DNA from: Gemmatimonadota bacterium
GTDB taxonomy: Bacteria > Gemmatimonadota > Gemmatimonadetes > Gemmatimonadales > Gemmatimonadaceae
Length of the DNA stretch: 57,027 bases
Assembly: GCA_025360995.1 (NCBI GenBank)
Contig: JANYBD010000268.1
Span: 1 to 57,027, forward strand
Reading direction: 5' to 3'
Below are positions 37,780-48,345 of this stretch, one piece after another. Numbering within the stretch: the first letter of the stretch is position 1; every line of letters starts with the position of its first letter. The notes under the pieces were generated by a model that saw nothing but the letters and a program-made list of their open reading frames with translations, was not told the origin of the DNA and searched no databases. The translations under genes were made by a program, and so were the position numbers.

Positions 37780-39071
37780 GGCTTGCCGGGCAACTTGGGA
37801 TTCTCGGCCGGGGGCTTTAGTCTCGTGGAATCCTTTTTCGCGACGGGCGGCTTGAAGTAGCTCACAAAGCGCGAAGAGGTGCGCACGGACCCGGCAAGAT
37901 TGACGATGTTTTCCGCCGTCAGCGTCATGCGGGAGCTGTCCGCGAGCGGGCGTACGAGCTCGATCACGTATTCGGAAAGCGGTTGCACCCGACTTGGCTT
38001 TGGCGGCGGTACTTTCTTGATCGTGTCGCGCCTGGCCCGCAGGTCGGCAATCTGTTTCTGCGAAATGGAGTCGAGTTTTGCCTTGGCACGCGCCGAGTCG
38101 GTGGCAGCCACGCGGGCGCGACCGGCGACGGACGTGTCGGCGAGCGCAATCGAATCGGCGGTAAACCTCTTTCGCACTGTCACGACCGAGTCGTGACTGA
38201 CCGCCGCAAACACCCCGCGAATCGCAACGAATGACGAATCCTTCAACAGTCGTAACCGGAAATGCGATGTGTCGAATGGCGCGCTTGGCGAGAGCGTCTG
38301 GGTGAATTTGACGCGCACCGTCACGGAATCCGTGACGCTCGTGCCCTCGCCCAGACTTGGTCCTGCCGAGTCGTGTGTGAAGAGGTAGAAGTCATGGCGC
38401 ACGGAGTCAGCCACGGTCACAGAAACGGAATCCCATTTCTCGCGCCGGTCCAGAACACCGTTGTTGTTTTCATCCAGGAACATCCTGAGTCTCAGCGCGC
38501 CGGCGGGGAGATACCGTAACGCAAATCGGCCGGACGAATCCGACGTCGCCATATAGCGAAGAATCGTATCGGCGCCGATGGTCGCTTCAATGCGTGCTCC
38601 ACTGGCGACATGCATTAGCACCCAATCGAATGCTACGCCCCGTACAACACCTGTCGGAATCTCGCCGCCAGTACTGAAAACCGTCTGGAATGGTTTGACG
38701 GTCGAATTGCCGAAAAGATCCGTCAAGCCAGGCAATATCGTGACTGTGTACGCCGTGTTGGCCCGCCATGGTTTGTGCGGATGAATCACCAAGACGCGCC
38801 GATGCCAGTCGACAGACGGGGCGCCGTCGGAGGGCGAGATGGTGACGATCTGATCGAGGGTTGTCGCGCCGCGCGGCCGCTCATTCACCACTTTGTCAAA
38901 CTGAAATGTGACCGTGCGCGATTTTACATTCAGCGAATTGGTATCGGGCGAGACCTTCACCAGTTCGAGTGGTTTTTTGGAAATAGGGCCACCGGCAGGA
39001 AAGCCCGGTGAGGCACAGGCCCCAGCGAGTACGATCGCAGTCAACGCGAGACGCCGGATATGAGAAGTCAT
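37776..39071 (-). CDS. Ig-like (Big_5) domain-containing lipoprotein
   Basis: LAGACASPG lipobox; VKVSPDTNSLNVKSRTVTFQFDKVVNERP; WRANTAYTVTILPGLTDLFGN. Confidence 0.82.
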   Translation of the reverse strand: MTSHIRRLALTAIVLAGACASPGFPAGGPISKKPLELVKVSPDTNSLNVKSRTVTFQFDKVVNERPRGATTLDQIVTISPSDGAPSVDWHRRVLVIHPHKPWRANTAYTVTILPGLTDLFGNSTVKPFQTVFSTGGEIPTGVVRGVAFDWVLMHVASGARIEATIGADTILRYMATSDSSGRFALRYLPAGALRLRMFLDENNNGVLDRREKWDSVSVTVADSVRHDFYLFTHDSAGPSLGEGTSVTDSVTVRVKFTQTLSPSAPFDTSHFRLRLLKDSSFVAIRGVFAAVSHDSVVTVRKRFTADSIALADTSVAGRARVAATDSARAKAKLDSISQKQIADLRARRDTIKKVPPPKPSRVQPLSEYVIELVRPLADSSRMTLTAENIVNLAGSVRTSSRFVSYFKPPVAKKDSTRLKPPAENPKLPGKP

Positions 39072-41830
39072 GCGGCACCCAGGTCATGGAGCTTGGACTG
39101 CATTTGATCGCGTCGAGCGGTCCACTCGCGTTCTTTTGTGCGTTCCGCCTCGACGAGTTCAGGCGGAGCCTTTCCCGTGAATTTCTCGTTGGAGAGCCGG
39201 CCGCGCAGGGCGTCGAGTTGCTTGGACAGCGCGACATGCTCGGCGCCGAGACGTGTGATTTCTTTCTGCAAGTCCACGACACCGGCGAGTGGCAGCACAA
39301 GTTCAAGCCCGTGCGACAGAAGGGCATGTGCTGCAGCGCCACCGGGTGCGGGCGTACTGAGCAGTTCGCATCGCGCCATGCGCGCGATTAATGCCGCTTC
39401 GTGGAAAAGCAGGGCGGCTCGTGCCTTCGCGGTCGCGTCGGGCGAAACAACGTGTGCGACGATTTTCTGTCCGGGCGGAATAGAGTAATCGGCCCGGAGT
39501 TGTCGCACAGTACCAATGGCTTCGCGGATCAAATCGAATCGTTCCCCGCCGCTCAGCGCCGGCGCTGGCGTGGGCCAATTGGCGCGCGCGAGAAATGTTC
39601 CCGCCTCGAACGTCGGCAAGCGACGCCACAGCGATTCCGTTACGAACGGCATGATGGGATGGAGCAATCGCAATCCTTGATCGAACACGTGCACTAGAAT
39701 GGCGCGCGCGACTTCCCGATCGTCTCCTGACCCGAGCAGCCGCGATTTTGCGGCTTCGACATACCAATCGGCGAGTTCGTTCCACACGAAACGTCTGGCC
39801 GTTTCGGCATGTGCGTCGAGACGCATCCCCGCGACACGCAATCCCTCAGACCACGGGCCGGCCGTGCGAGCGGGGCCGAGCGCGACATCGCATTCCGCAA
39901 TCGCTGTTGACAGGCGGTTGAGAATCCAACGATCCGCATTCGTGAGCGCCGTTTCCGGAATGCTCTCGAATGCGCGTACCGGCTCTGCCCCTACTTGCAT
40001 CAACAGAAAGCGTCCGATATTCCAGAGTTTGGTCGCAAAGTTCCGCCCCGGCGCAAACGATTTTTCGAGATCGGCGGGGTCGAGCATCACGTCCACGCCA
40101 AGTCCCATCCCCTGCATCAGGGTAAAACGGAGCGCATCAGCGCCGAACTCGTCCACCACTTGCAACGGATCGATACCGTTGCCGAGTGACTTGGACATTT
40201 TGCGATGCTGCATGTCGCGCACGGTGCCGTGCAAGTACACCGTGTGGAACGGCACTTCTTTTTTCACATACAATCCCGCCATGATCATGCGCGCGACCCA
40301 GAAGAACAGAATCTCCGGCGCGGTCACGAGCACGTCAGTCGGATAAAACGCGCGCTGATCGGCGGTGTCGTCGGGCCAACCGAGCGTCGAGAAGGGCCAG
40401 AGCCAGCTCGAGAACCAGGTGTCGAGCACGTCTTCATCTTGTTGTAACGCTGTGCCGCCGCACTGGCCGCAAGATGTCGGATCGTCGCGATACGCTTTCT
40501 CGTGACTGCAATCCGGGCAGCGCCACACCGGAATGCGGTGCCCCCACCAGAGCTGTCGCGAGATGTTCCAATCGCGAATACCGGTCAGCCAATTGATATA
40601 CACGGCTTCGTGACGTTCCGGCAAAATGCGAATGCGTCCGTCTTTCACGGCCTCGAGCGCCGGCGCCGCAAGCGGTGCCATTTTAACAAACCACTGATCA
40701 GACAAGCGCGGCTCGACGACGGTGTCGCAGCGATAGCAGTGCCGCACGGCGTGCTGATGCGGCTCGACCTTCACAAGACGACCTTCTGACTCGAGTTGGG
40801 CGACCATCATTCGACGCGCCGCGAAGCGTTCGATGCCGCGTAGAGTCGCGGGCACCCGTCCTGCCGAGTCCGCGCCATCGGCCATCGTCGCGTCGGGTGC
40901 CATGATGACCGGCATCGGCAATGCGTGCCGTTTACCGACTTCGAAATCGTTGGGGTCGTGGGCGGGCGTGATTTTCACGGCGCCAGTGCCAAAGGCGCGA
41001 TCGACATAGCTGTCGGCAATCACCGGAATTTCGAAATTCGCAATCGGCAGCAAGAGCCGTTTGCCAATTAAATCGCGATAGCGGTCGTCGTCCGGATGCA
41101 CGGCAACGGCGACATCGCCGAGCATGGTTTCGGGGCGCGTGGTCGCCACAACAATCTGGCGCGCGGGATCGCCGACCACCGGGTACGCGATGTGCCAGAG
41201 CGACCCGGTCGTCTCGCTATGTTCAGCTTCTTCATCCGACAGCGACGTCAAGCAGCGGGGACACCAGTGAATCACCCGATGTCCGCGGTAGATCAGTTTG
41301 TCGTCATACAGTCGCACGAAAATTTCGCGCACCGCGCGCGAAAGTTCAGGACTCAGCGTGTACGCGGTGCGGGTCCAGTCGGCGCTGGCGCCAATCGCGC
41401 GCAGCTGCCGCAAGATCTGGCCACCGGTCTCGGTGACAAACGATTTGACACGCTCGACAAACGCCTCGCGACCAAGGTCCTGCCGCGTCTTTCCCTCGGC
41501 GGCCAGCAGTTTCTCCACGACATTCTGCGTGGCGATGCCGGCGTGATCGGTGCCAGGAACCCAAAGAACTTCGTCGCCGGCCATGCGCCGCCAGCGCACG
41601 AGGACGTCCTGAACGGTGCTGTTGAGGCCGTGTCCCACATGTAGTGCCGCCGTCACATTTGGCGGCGGAATTACAATCACAAACGGGTCGCGGTCCCCGC
41701 CACTGCGTGTCGAACGTGCGGCGTCAGCGTGAAAAACACCGGCGCGTTCCCATTCTTCGTACAGGGTCCGTTCGGTGGCGGCCGCATCGTAGTGCGGCGG
41801 AATCTCGTCGGGGGTTTCCGGAGGCGTCAT
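39068..41830 (-). CDS. valS: Valine--tRNA ligase
   Basis: FVIVIPPPNVTAALHVGHGLNSTVQDVLVRW; KMSKSLGN. Confidence 0.97.
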   Translation of the reverse strand: MTPPETPDEIPPHYDAAATERTLYEEWERAGVFHADAARSTRSGGDRDPFVIVIPPPNVTAALHVGHGLNSTVQDVLVRWRRMAGDEVLWVPGTDHAGIATQNVVEKLLAAEGKTRQDLGREAFVERVKSFVTETGGQILRQLRAIGASADWTRTAYTLSPELSRAVREIFVRLYDDKLIYRGHRVIHWCPRCLTSLSDEEAEHSETTGSLWHIAYPVVGDPARQIVVATTRPETMLGDVAVAVHPDDDRYRDLIGKRLLLPIANFEIPVIADSYVDRAFGTGAVKITPAHDPNDFEVGKRHALPMPVIMAPDATMADGADSAGRVPATLRGIERFAARRMMVAQLESEGRLVKVEPHQHAVRHCYRCDTVVEPRLSDQWFVKMAPLAAPALEAVKDGRIRILPERHEAVYINWLTGIRDWNISRQLWWGHRIPVWRCPDCSHEKAYRDDPTSCGQCGGTALQQDEDVLDTWFSSWLWPFSTLGWPDDTADQRAFYPTDVLVTAPEILFFWVARMIMAGLYVKKEVPFHTVYLHGTVRDMQHRKMSKSLGNGIDPLQVVDEFGADALRFTLMQGMGLGVDVMLDPADLEKSFAPGRNFATKLWNIGRFLLMQVGAEPVRAFESIPETALTNADRWILNRLSTAIAECDVALGPARTAGPWSEGLRVAGMRLDAHAETARRFVWNELADWYVEAAKSRLLGSGDDREVARAILVHVFDQGLRLLHPIMPFVTESLWRRLPTFEAGTFLARANWPTPAPALSGGERFDLIREAIGTVRQLRADYSIPPGQKIVAHVVSPDATAKARAALLFHEAALIARMARCELLSTPAPGGAAAHALLSHGLELVLPLAGVVDLQKEITRLGAEHVALSKQLDALRGRLSNEKFTGKAPPELVEAERTKEREWTARRDQMQSKLHDLGAA

Positions 41831-41902
41831 ACTGTGCTGAAAGTTAGCGCACGATCACCTTTGCCGTAGCGGGGGGTGCGCCGTACGGGTTAACTTCCTG
41901 CA

Positions 41903-42061
41903 ATGCCCGCAACAGCTATTCCGCAATCGTCCGATCGCATTGGCGGCCGCCAGATTGTCCTCTGGTCGGTGTTCACGGCGTTACTTGCCATTGGCCTGGT
42001 GCTGTACTTCCGGTTCGCGCACAGCTTTCCTCCGTTGTTCGACGTCCTCACCGAACGATGA
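41903..42061 (+). CDS. Small single-TM protein (52 aa), translationally coupled to thrS
   Basis: MPATAIPQSSDRIGGRQIVLWSVFTALLAIGLVLYFRFAHSFPPLFDVLTER*; its TGA overlaps the thrS ATG (ATGA). Not in the supplied ORF track. Confidence 0.6.
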   Translation: MPATAIPQSSDRIGGRQIVLWSVFTALLAIGLVLYFRFAHSFPPLFDVLTER

Positions 42062-44025
42062 CGAGTTCTGCGGCAGTGGAAATGAATGGAACACTGACGC
42101 TGGTGCTGCCGGACGGTGCGACCCGCGAAGTGCCGATGGGGACCCTGCCGCGCGATGTTGTGGCGTCCATTGGTCCGCGATTGTTACTGGCGTCCTACGC
42201 CGTGGCAGTGGATGACGAAGTGCAAGACCTGATGACTCCGCTCCGCAAAGGCGGGAGCTTCGTCGTTATCACCGACAAAGATCCCCGCGCTCTGCCGGTG
42301 CTCCGCCACTCTGGCGCCCATATTCTGGCAACCGCCGTTCGTCGCCTGCGCCCCGAAGCCAAGATCGGATTTGGTCCAGCCATCGACGATGGCTTCTACT
42401 ACGATTTTGAAGTGGACACGCCGTTCACGCCGGACGATCTCGAGGCGTTCGAAGCGGAAATGGTCAAGGTGGCCGCCGAGAAACTGCCTTTTGTGCGTGA
42501 AGAAGTTACGCAGGCGGAAGCCCTTGTGCGGTTTTCCAATGATCCGCTCAAGCTCGAGCGCCTAGCCGATTTCGAAGGCACCGATGAAATCATTTCGACG
42601 TACACCGACGGACCGTTCGTGGATCTCTGCCGTGGTCCCCACGTCCAGGACACGTCGTATCTCAAGCATTTCAAACTGCTGAGCACCGCTGGCGCCTATT
42701 GGCGCGGCGATGAAAAGCGGCAAATGCTCCAGCGTATCTATGCGACGGCCTTTTTGAAAAAGGACGAACTGGAAGCGCATCTTCATCAGCTCACGGAAGC
42801 CAAACGGCGCGACCATCGTGTACTCGGCAAACAACTCGACCTGTTCATGTTCCACCACTTCGCCCCTGGCGCGGTGTTCTGGACGGAGCGCGGCACGTCG
42901 ATCGTCAATGAACTCAATGGCTATCTGCGCGAACTGCAGCGCGACGGCTACGCCGAGATCAAGACGCCGCTGCTGTATAACAAGGCACTCTGGGAAGTGT
43001 CCGGCCACTGGGGTAAGTACAGGGAGAACATGTTCCTCGTGCTCGATAAAGAGACCGGCGAACACGACTTCTCGCTTAAGCCCATGAACTGCCCGTCTCA
43101 CTATTTGATGTACAGCGCGAAAAAACATTCGTATCGCGAGCTGCCACTGCGCTACAACACGTACGATGTGCTTCACCGCAACGAAGTGAGCGGTGCGCTC
43201 TCGGGCCTCACCCGCGTGCGCCAGTTCCAGCAGGACGACTGTCACATTTTCCTGATGGAAAGTCAGATAGCCGACGAAGTCAAACGGCTCACCGACTTCA
43301 TTCTCAATTATTACAATACGTTCGGACTCACGGCGAATCTCAAATTCGCCACCCGACCCGAACAGCGCATTGGCACAGACGAAATGTGGGATGCCGCCGA
43401 GGGCGCCTTACGTCAGGCACTCGAGGCCACGGGCCTCCCGTACACACTCAAGGCGGGCGACGGCGCGTTTTACGGGCCGAAGATTGACTTCGACGTCACC
43501 GATTCCATCGGCCGCCACTGGCAACTGGGCACGATCCAGCTCGACTATTCAAACCCTGAGCGGTTTGATCTGACCTACACTGGCGAAGACAATCACGCCC
43601 ACCGCCCGGTGATTATTCACCGTGCCGTCAGCGGGTCGTTCGAGCGGTTTATTGCTATTCTCATCGAGCACTTTGCCGGGGCATTCCCGGTATGGCTCGC
43701 GCCGGAACAAGTGCGCGTGCTGCCGATCGCCGACGACTTTCGCGCGCATGCCGAGAGAGTGACGCGGGCGTTGCGCGATGCCGGCATCCGGGCCCACCTC
43801 GACGTGCGTAACGAAACGCTGAACTACCGGATTCGCGATGGTGAAACCATGAAAGTGCCGTACATGGCGGTGATCGGAAAGCGTGAAGCCGAGGCCAATA
43901 CCTTAGCGGTGCGTGAACGTGGTACTGGCAACAAACAGGAAGTGGTGCCCGTGAGTGAATTCATTGCGCGCGTCACGGGCGAGATTCGCTCGCGCGCACT
44001 CCCATCGCAGGGCGTCGCCGAGTAG
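42058..44025 (+). CDS. thrS: Threonine--tRNA ligase
   Basis: TGS domain then HSGAHILATAVRRL, class II motifs, MNCPSHYLMY. Confidence 0.97.
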   Translation: MTSSAAVEMNGTLTLVLPDGATREVPMGTLPRDVVASIGPRLLLASYAVAVDDEVQDLMTPLRKGGSFVVITDKDPRALPVLRHSGAHILATAVRRLRPEAKIGFGPAIDDGFYYDFEVDTPFTPDDLEAFEAEMVKVAAEKLPFVREEVTQAEALVRFSNDPLKLERLADFEGTDEIISTYTDGPFVDLCRGPHVQDTSYLKHFKLLSTAGAYWRGDEKRQMLQRIYATAFLKKDELEAHLHQLTEAKRRDHRVLGKQLDLFMFHHFAPGAVFWTERGTSIVNELNGYLRELQRDGYAEIKTPLLYNKALWEVSGHWGKYRENMFLVLDKETGEHDFSLKPMNCPSHYLMYSAKKHSYRELPLRYNTYDVLHRNEVSGALSGLTRVRQFQQDDCHIFLMESQIADEVKRLTDFILNYYNTFGLTANLKFATRPEQRIGTDEMWDAAEGALRQALEATGLPYTLKAGDGAFYGPKIDFDVTDSIGRHWQLGTIQLDYSNPERFDLTYTGEDNHAHRPVIIHRAVSGSFERFIAILIEHFAGAFPVWLAPEQVRVLPIADDFRAHAERVTRALRDAGIRAHLDVRNETLNYRIRDGETMKVPYMAVIGKREAEANTLAVRERGTGNKQEVVPVSEFIARVTGEIRSRALPSQGVAE

Positions 44026-44046
44026 AAGTACGCCATTGGCGTATAG

Positions 44047-45303
44047 ATGCGACTGCCCGTTTCGCGATTCAATCCGGAATTAACCGTGTCTGATACCAAC
44101 CGTACCGCCGTCATTATCTCCGCCGCCCGAACGCCGATTGGGCGCTTCCTCGGCGGACTCGCCTCACTCACCGCACCCGAGTTGGGCGCACACGCGATTC
44201 GCGCCGCGATTGCCCGCGGAAAAATCGACGCCAGCGAGATTGGCGAAGTCATCATGGGCAACGTGTTGCAAGCCGGGGTAGGGCAGGCGCCGGCCCGCCA
44301 AGCGGCGATGAAGGCCGGTGTACCCAATCTGGTGCCGGCCTACGCGGTCAACAAAGTGTGCGGCTCCGGCCTTCAGGCAGTGATGCTCGCCGCCCAAGCG
44401 ATCCGGGCCGGCGACGAACAGTTGTTGATCGCCGGCGGTCAGGAGTCGATGTCCAATGCGCCACACCTGGTTAATGGTATGCGCGCCGGAATCAAGTTCG
44501 GGAATCAAGTGATGGCCGACGCGTTGCTGAAAGACGGACTATGGTGTTCGTTCTACGACCGCCATATGGGCGGTCACGCCGAGTACACGGCGAAAAAGGC
44601 TGGGATCACCCGCGCCCGGCAGGATGAGTTCGCGCTGTCATCCCACCAGAAAGCGATTGCCGCGATCGAAGGCGGAAAGTTCAAGACCGAGATCGCTCCC
44701 GTCGAAATCGCGGGCAAGAAGGGGCCGACCATCGTGGATACTGACGAGGGCCCGCGAAAAGATACATCACTCGAAGCACTCGCAAAATTGCGGCCGGCGT
44801 TTCCGAAAGACGCGCCAAAGGATATGACCCCGGCAGAGATGACAGTGACGGCCGGCAACGCGCCAGGATTAAACGACGGCGGTGCCGCACTCGTGGTGGC
44901 ATCGGAAGCGTATGCGATTGCCCACGGCCTCCCGATTCTCGCCCGTATCACCGGATACGCATCGGGCGGTGGGGATCCGCAGGATTTGTTTTTCGCGCCG
45001 ATCGTCGCCGTCCGGAATTTAATGAAGAAGACCGGCGCTACCATCAGCGACTATGACCTCATTGAAGCCAACGAAGCATTTGCCAGTCAGGCCCTTGCCG
45101 ACGGCGACGCGCTTGGCTGGGATTGGAGCCGCGTCAATGTGAACGGCGGTGCGATCGCGCTGGGCCATCCGATCGGCTCGAGCGGGGCCCGCGTACTCGT
45201 GACGCTCCTGCATGCGATGCACGATCGCGGCGCGCGCACCGGGTTGGCGACGCTCTGTCTCGGTGGCGGCAACGCAGTCGCGCTCAGCGTCGAGCGCGTC
45301 TAA
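44047..45303 (+). CDS. Acetyl-CoA C-acetyltransferase (thiolase)
   Basis: [54 protein letters not shown]; possible GTG start at 44086. Confidence 0.96.
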   Translation: MRLPVSRFNPELTVSDTNRTAVIISAARTPIGRFLGGLASLTAPELGAHAIRAAIARGKIDASEIGEVIMGNVLQAGVGQAPARQAAMKAGVPNLVPAYAVNKVCGSGLQAVMLAAQAIRAGDEQLLIAGGQESMSNAPHLVNGMRAGIKFGNQVMADALLKDGLWCSFYDRHMGGHAEYTAKKAGITRARQDEFALSSHQKAIAAIEGGKFKTEIAPVEIAGKKGPTIVDTDEGPRKDTSLEALAKLRPAFPKDAPKDMTPAEMTVTAGNAPGLNDGGAALVVASEAYAIAHGLPILARITGYASGGGDPQDLFFAPIVAVRNLMKKTGATISDYDLIEANEAFASQALADGDALGWDWSRVNVNGGAIALGHPIGSSGARVLVTLLHAMHDRGARTGLATLCLGGGNAVALSVERV

Positions 45304-45331
45304 GCACACCGTCGTCCCACCGAGATTCAGG

Positions 45332-46264
45332 ATGGATCCCCGTACCGTTTTTGTTGGTGGCGACGGAACGGTGCGCGCCTTTTGGCGTGTACTGTTTTTT
45401 TGTGGCGCCACGATAGTCGGGTTGACCGTCATCATGGCCATTTTGTATCCGATTGCCGCTGCGCTCGGACTGCCCGACTTCGCGCGCGCGACACGCTTGC
45501 CGATTCCCGACCTCATGGGCGTCGGAGCGATATTGATCGGCACTTATGCGGCGTCGCGCGTTATCGATGGCGTGCGTGATGGCATTTGGATCCGCGTTGG
45601 TCTTGGTCGTCACGCACTGCGTTGGCGCGCGATCGCCATCGGGTTGGCGGTAGGCACACTGGCGATACTGGTGCCGAGCGCTGCGTTGATCGCCGCAGGG
45701 CGCTTGACCGTAGTGACACAGCCGCAACTCCAGTCGTGGACGAGTGCGTCGGGTGTGGCGCTAATGGTGTTGACCTTTGCCGCGCTGGCTGAGGAGTTAC
45801 TCATGCGCGGGTATATTCTCACGACACTGCGAGTGTCCGTCGGCACGCCGGTGGCGATTGTCATCACGAGTATGCTTTTCGCACTGCTGCATCTTGGCAA
45901 TCCCGATCCGACGGTCATCGGAATCGCGATGGTGGGGCTGGCCGGATATTTTCTGGCCGTCGTGCGAATCGCTACCGGTTCGCTTTATGCGGCGTGGGTC
46001 GCGCACTTAGCGTGGAATTTTGCCCAGGCCGCACTGCTCCACGCCCCGGTGAGCGGGATGCCCCTGCCTCAGCCCGGGTATCGGCTGGTAGACCAGGGTC
46101 CGGCATGGCTCACTGGTGGCTCATGGGGGCCCGAAGGCGGAATCGCCGCCGCTGTCGGTATGTTGGTGACTATCTTTCTGTTGATATCAGTGCTCAAAAG
46201 GCGCGCCACTGGTGAAGCGGTCGCGCCTCTTGCTTCTATATCCAGGGAACTGACGAATGAGTGA
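45332..46264 (+). CDS. CPBP family intramembrane metalloprotease
   Basis: AEELLMRGYILTTLR, ITSMLFALLHLGNP, multi-TM. Confidence 0.9.
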   Translation: MDPRTVFVGGDGTVRAFWRVLFFCGATIVGLTVIMAILYPIAAALGLPDFARATRLPIPDLMGVGAILIGTYAASRVIDGVRDGIWIRVGLGRHALRWRAIAIGLAVGTLAILVPSAALIAAGRLTVVTQPQLQSWTSASGVALMVLTFAALAEELLMRGYILTTLRVSVGTPVAIVITSMLFALLHLGNPDPTVIGIAMVGLAGYFLAVVRIATGSLYAAWVAHLAWNFAQAALLHAPVSGMPLPQPGYRLVDQGPAWLTGGSWGPEGGIAAAVGMLVTIFLLISVLKRRATGEAVAPLASISRELTNE

Positions 46265-47102
46265 TGTGATCGCCGTCATCGGCGCCGGACAAATGGGAAA
46301 TGGCATCGCGCACGTTTGCGCAGCGGCCGGTATTCCCGTGACGATGATCGATGTCTCGGCGGAGGCGCTCGCTAAGGCCAAGGCGACGATCGAGAAAAAT
46401 TTCGATCGTCAAATCAAGAAGGGCGCGATCGACGTTGCGGCGCGCGATGCCGCTCTGTCAAAGCTTTCGACGAGCACCGATTTAGGCGCGGTCTCGACGG
46501 CAACAGTTGTCATCGAAGCCGCGACCGAAAACGTCCAACTCAAATTCAAAATTTTTCGCGAACTCGACCAACTGTCTAGCGTCGGCGCTATTCTCGCGAC
46601 CAATACCAGTTCCATCTCGATCACCGAAATCGCCGCGCAAACGCAGCGACCCGAGCTAGTGATCGGCATGCACTTCATGAATCCTGTGCCCGTGATGCAG
46701 CTCATTGAAATCATTCGCGGGCTTGCGACCAGCGACGCAACCCTTGCGCACACCGTCGCGCTCTCAAAATCGCTCGGCAAGACACCTGTAGAAGCGAACG
46801 ATTATCCCGGTTTTATTGCCAACCGTGTGTTGTTGCCGATGATCAACGAAGCGGTGTTCTGCGTGATGGAGGGCGTCGGCACGCCGGAAGCGGTCGATAC
46901 GGTCATGAAGCTGGGAATGAATCATCCGATGGGACCGCTGGCCCTCGCCGATCTCATTGGGCTTGACACCTGTTTGGCGATTCTCGAAGTCCTGCATACC
47001 GGACTCGGCGATTCGAAGTACCGCCCCTGTCCGCTGCTGCGAAAGTATGTGGCGGCTGGGTGGCTCGGACGAAAGTCCGGGCGCGGATTCTACACTTACT
47101 AG
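46257..47102 (+). CDS. 3-hydroxybutyryl-CoA dehydrogenase
   Basis: VIAVIGAGQMGNGIAHVCAAAG; GMHFMNPVPVMQLIEII. Confidence 0.95.
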   Translation: MSDVIAVIGAGQMGNGIAHVCAAAGIPVTMIDVSAEALAKAKATIEKNFDRQIKKGAIDVAARDAALSKLSTSTDLGAVSTATVVIEAATENVQLKFKIFRELDQLSSVGAILATNTSSISITEIAAQTQRPELVIGMHFMNPVPVMQLIEIIRGLATSDATLAHTVALSKSLGKTPVEANDYPGFIANRVLLPMINEAVFCVMEGVGTPEAVDTVMKLGMNHPMGPLALADLIGLDTCLAILEVLHTGLGDSKYRPCPLLRKYVAAGWLGRKSGRGFYTY

Positions 47103-47115
47103 CCGATCTGCTCCT

Positions 47116-48285
47116 GTGTTTAAAAATTTGCCGCCTCTAACGGCACTGACTCCGGAGCAGTCCGAAATTCAACGGACAGCGCGCGCCTTTGCGCAGGCCG
47201 AACTTGCTCCGTACTCCGCAGAGTGGGATGAGAAATCATTTTTCGAACCGTCAATTGTTCGCAAGCTCGGCGATCTCGGATTTCTGGGTATTCTGGTCCC
47301 CGAGGCGTATGAAGGCCTCGGACTCGACTGCCTCACCTACTTGATTGCAATTGAGGAAATTGCGGCCGCCGACGCGTCGACGGCCGTTTTGATGTCGGTG
47401 CATAACTCGTTGCCGACGCAAATGATTCTCAACTACGGCACAGAGCAACAGAAGAAGGATTGGCTGCGTCCAATGGTTCGCGGCGACCGGCTCGGTTGCT
47501 TCGCGCTGTCGGAAGCGGATGCCGGCTCCGATGCGGCAGCCCTCGCAACGCAAGCGGTGCGCGATGGCGATCATTGGGTGCTGAATGGCACGAAAGCGTG
47601 GGTGTCTCACGGTAGCGATCCGAACGCGGTAATTGTCGCGATGGCACGTACCGATTCGTCTGATGCGCGGCGCGGCCGCAACGGCATTTCGGCATTCATC
47701 GTGACGCCTGATTTGGCCGGCTTTCGCGTCAGCAAAAAAGAGAACAAGATGGGACTGCGTGCGTCGCCGACGGTGCAACTTTCGTTTGACAATATGCGCG
47801 TGCCGGCCGACCGTTTAGTTGGGGAGGAAGGGCAGGGGTTTGCGTATGCCCTTCAGTCGCTCGAACACGGCAGGATGGGTGTCGCCGCGCAGGCCATCGG
47901 TATTGCCCGGGCGGCTGTTGAGGCCAGCGTCGCCTACGCCGCGGAACGCAAACAGTTCGGCAAATCTATCGATGAATTTCAGGCGATCCAATGGAAGCTC
48001 GCCGATATGGCGACACGCGTCCAGACGGCGCGAGCATTGCTTCACGCTACGGCGACGATGAAAGACCGGGGCGAGTCGCCGGGCGCGTATACTTCGATGT
48101 GCAAACTGGTCGCCAGCGAGACAGCAATGTGGGTTACAACACAGGCCGTGCAGGTGTTTGGTGGCTACGGTTATGTGAAGGAGTACCCGGTGGAGCGCCT
48201 GTTTCGCGACGCCAAAGTCACCGAGATCTATGAAGGTACTTCGGAAATACAGCGCGTCATCATTGGAAGAGCGGTCACGGAATAG
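47116..48285 (+). CDS. Acyl-CoA dehydrogenase
   Basis: CFALSEADAGSDAAALAT, VFGGYGYVKEYPVERLFRDAKVTEIYEGTSEIQR; GTG start at 47116. Confidence 0.96.
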   Translation: MFKNLPPLTALTPEQSEIQRTARAFAQAELAPYSAEWDEKSFFEPSIVRKLGDLGFLGILVPEAYEGLGLDCLTYLIAIEEIAAADASTAVLMSVHNSLPTQMILNYGTEQQKKDWLRPMVRGDRLGCFALSEADAGSDAAALATQAVRDGDHWVLNGTKAWVSHGSDPNAVIVAMARTDSSDARRGRNGISAFIVTPDLAGFRVSKKENKMGLRASPTVQLSFDNMRVPADRLVGEEGQGFAYALQSLEHGRMGVAAQAIGIARAAVEASVAYAAERKQFGKSIDEFQAIQWKLADMATRVQTARALLHATATMKDRGESPGAYTSMCKLVASETAMWVTTQAVQVFGGYGYVKEYPVERLFRDAKVTEIYEGTSEIQRVIIGRAVTE

Positions 48286-48345
48286 CGATATTTATAGCAG
48301 TTGAACCGCCGCTCCACCCCCTCGCACTCGAGACTAGCACTTAAC

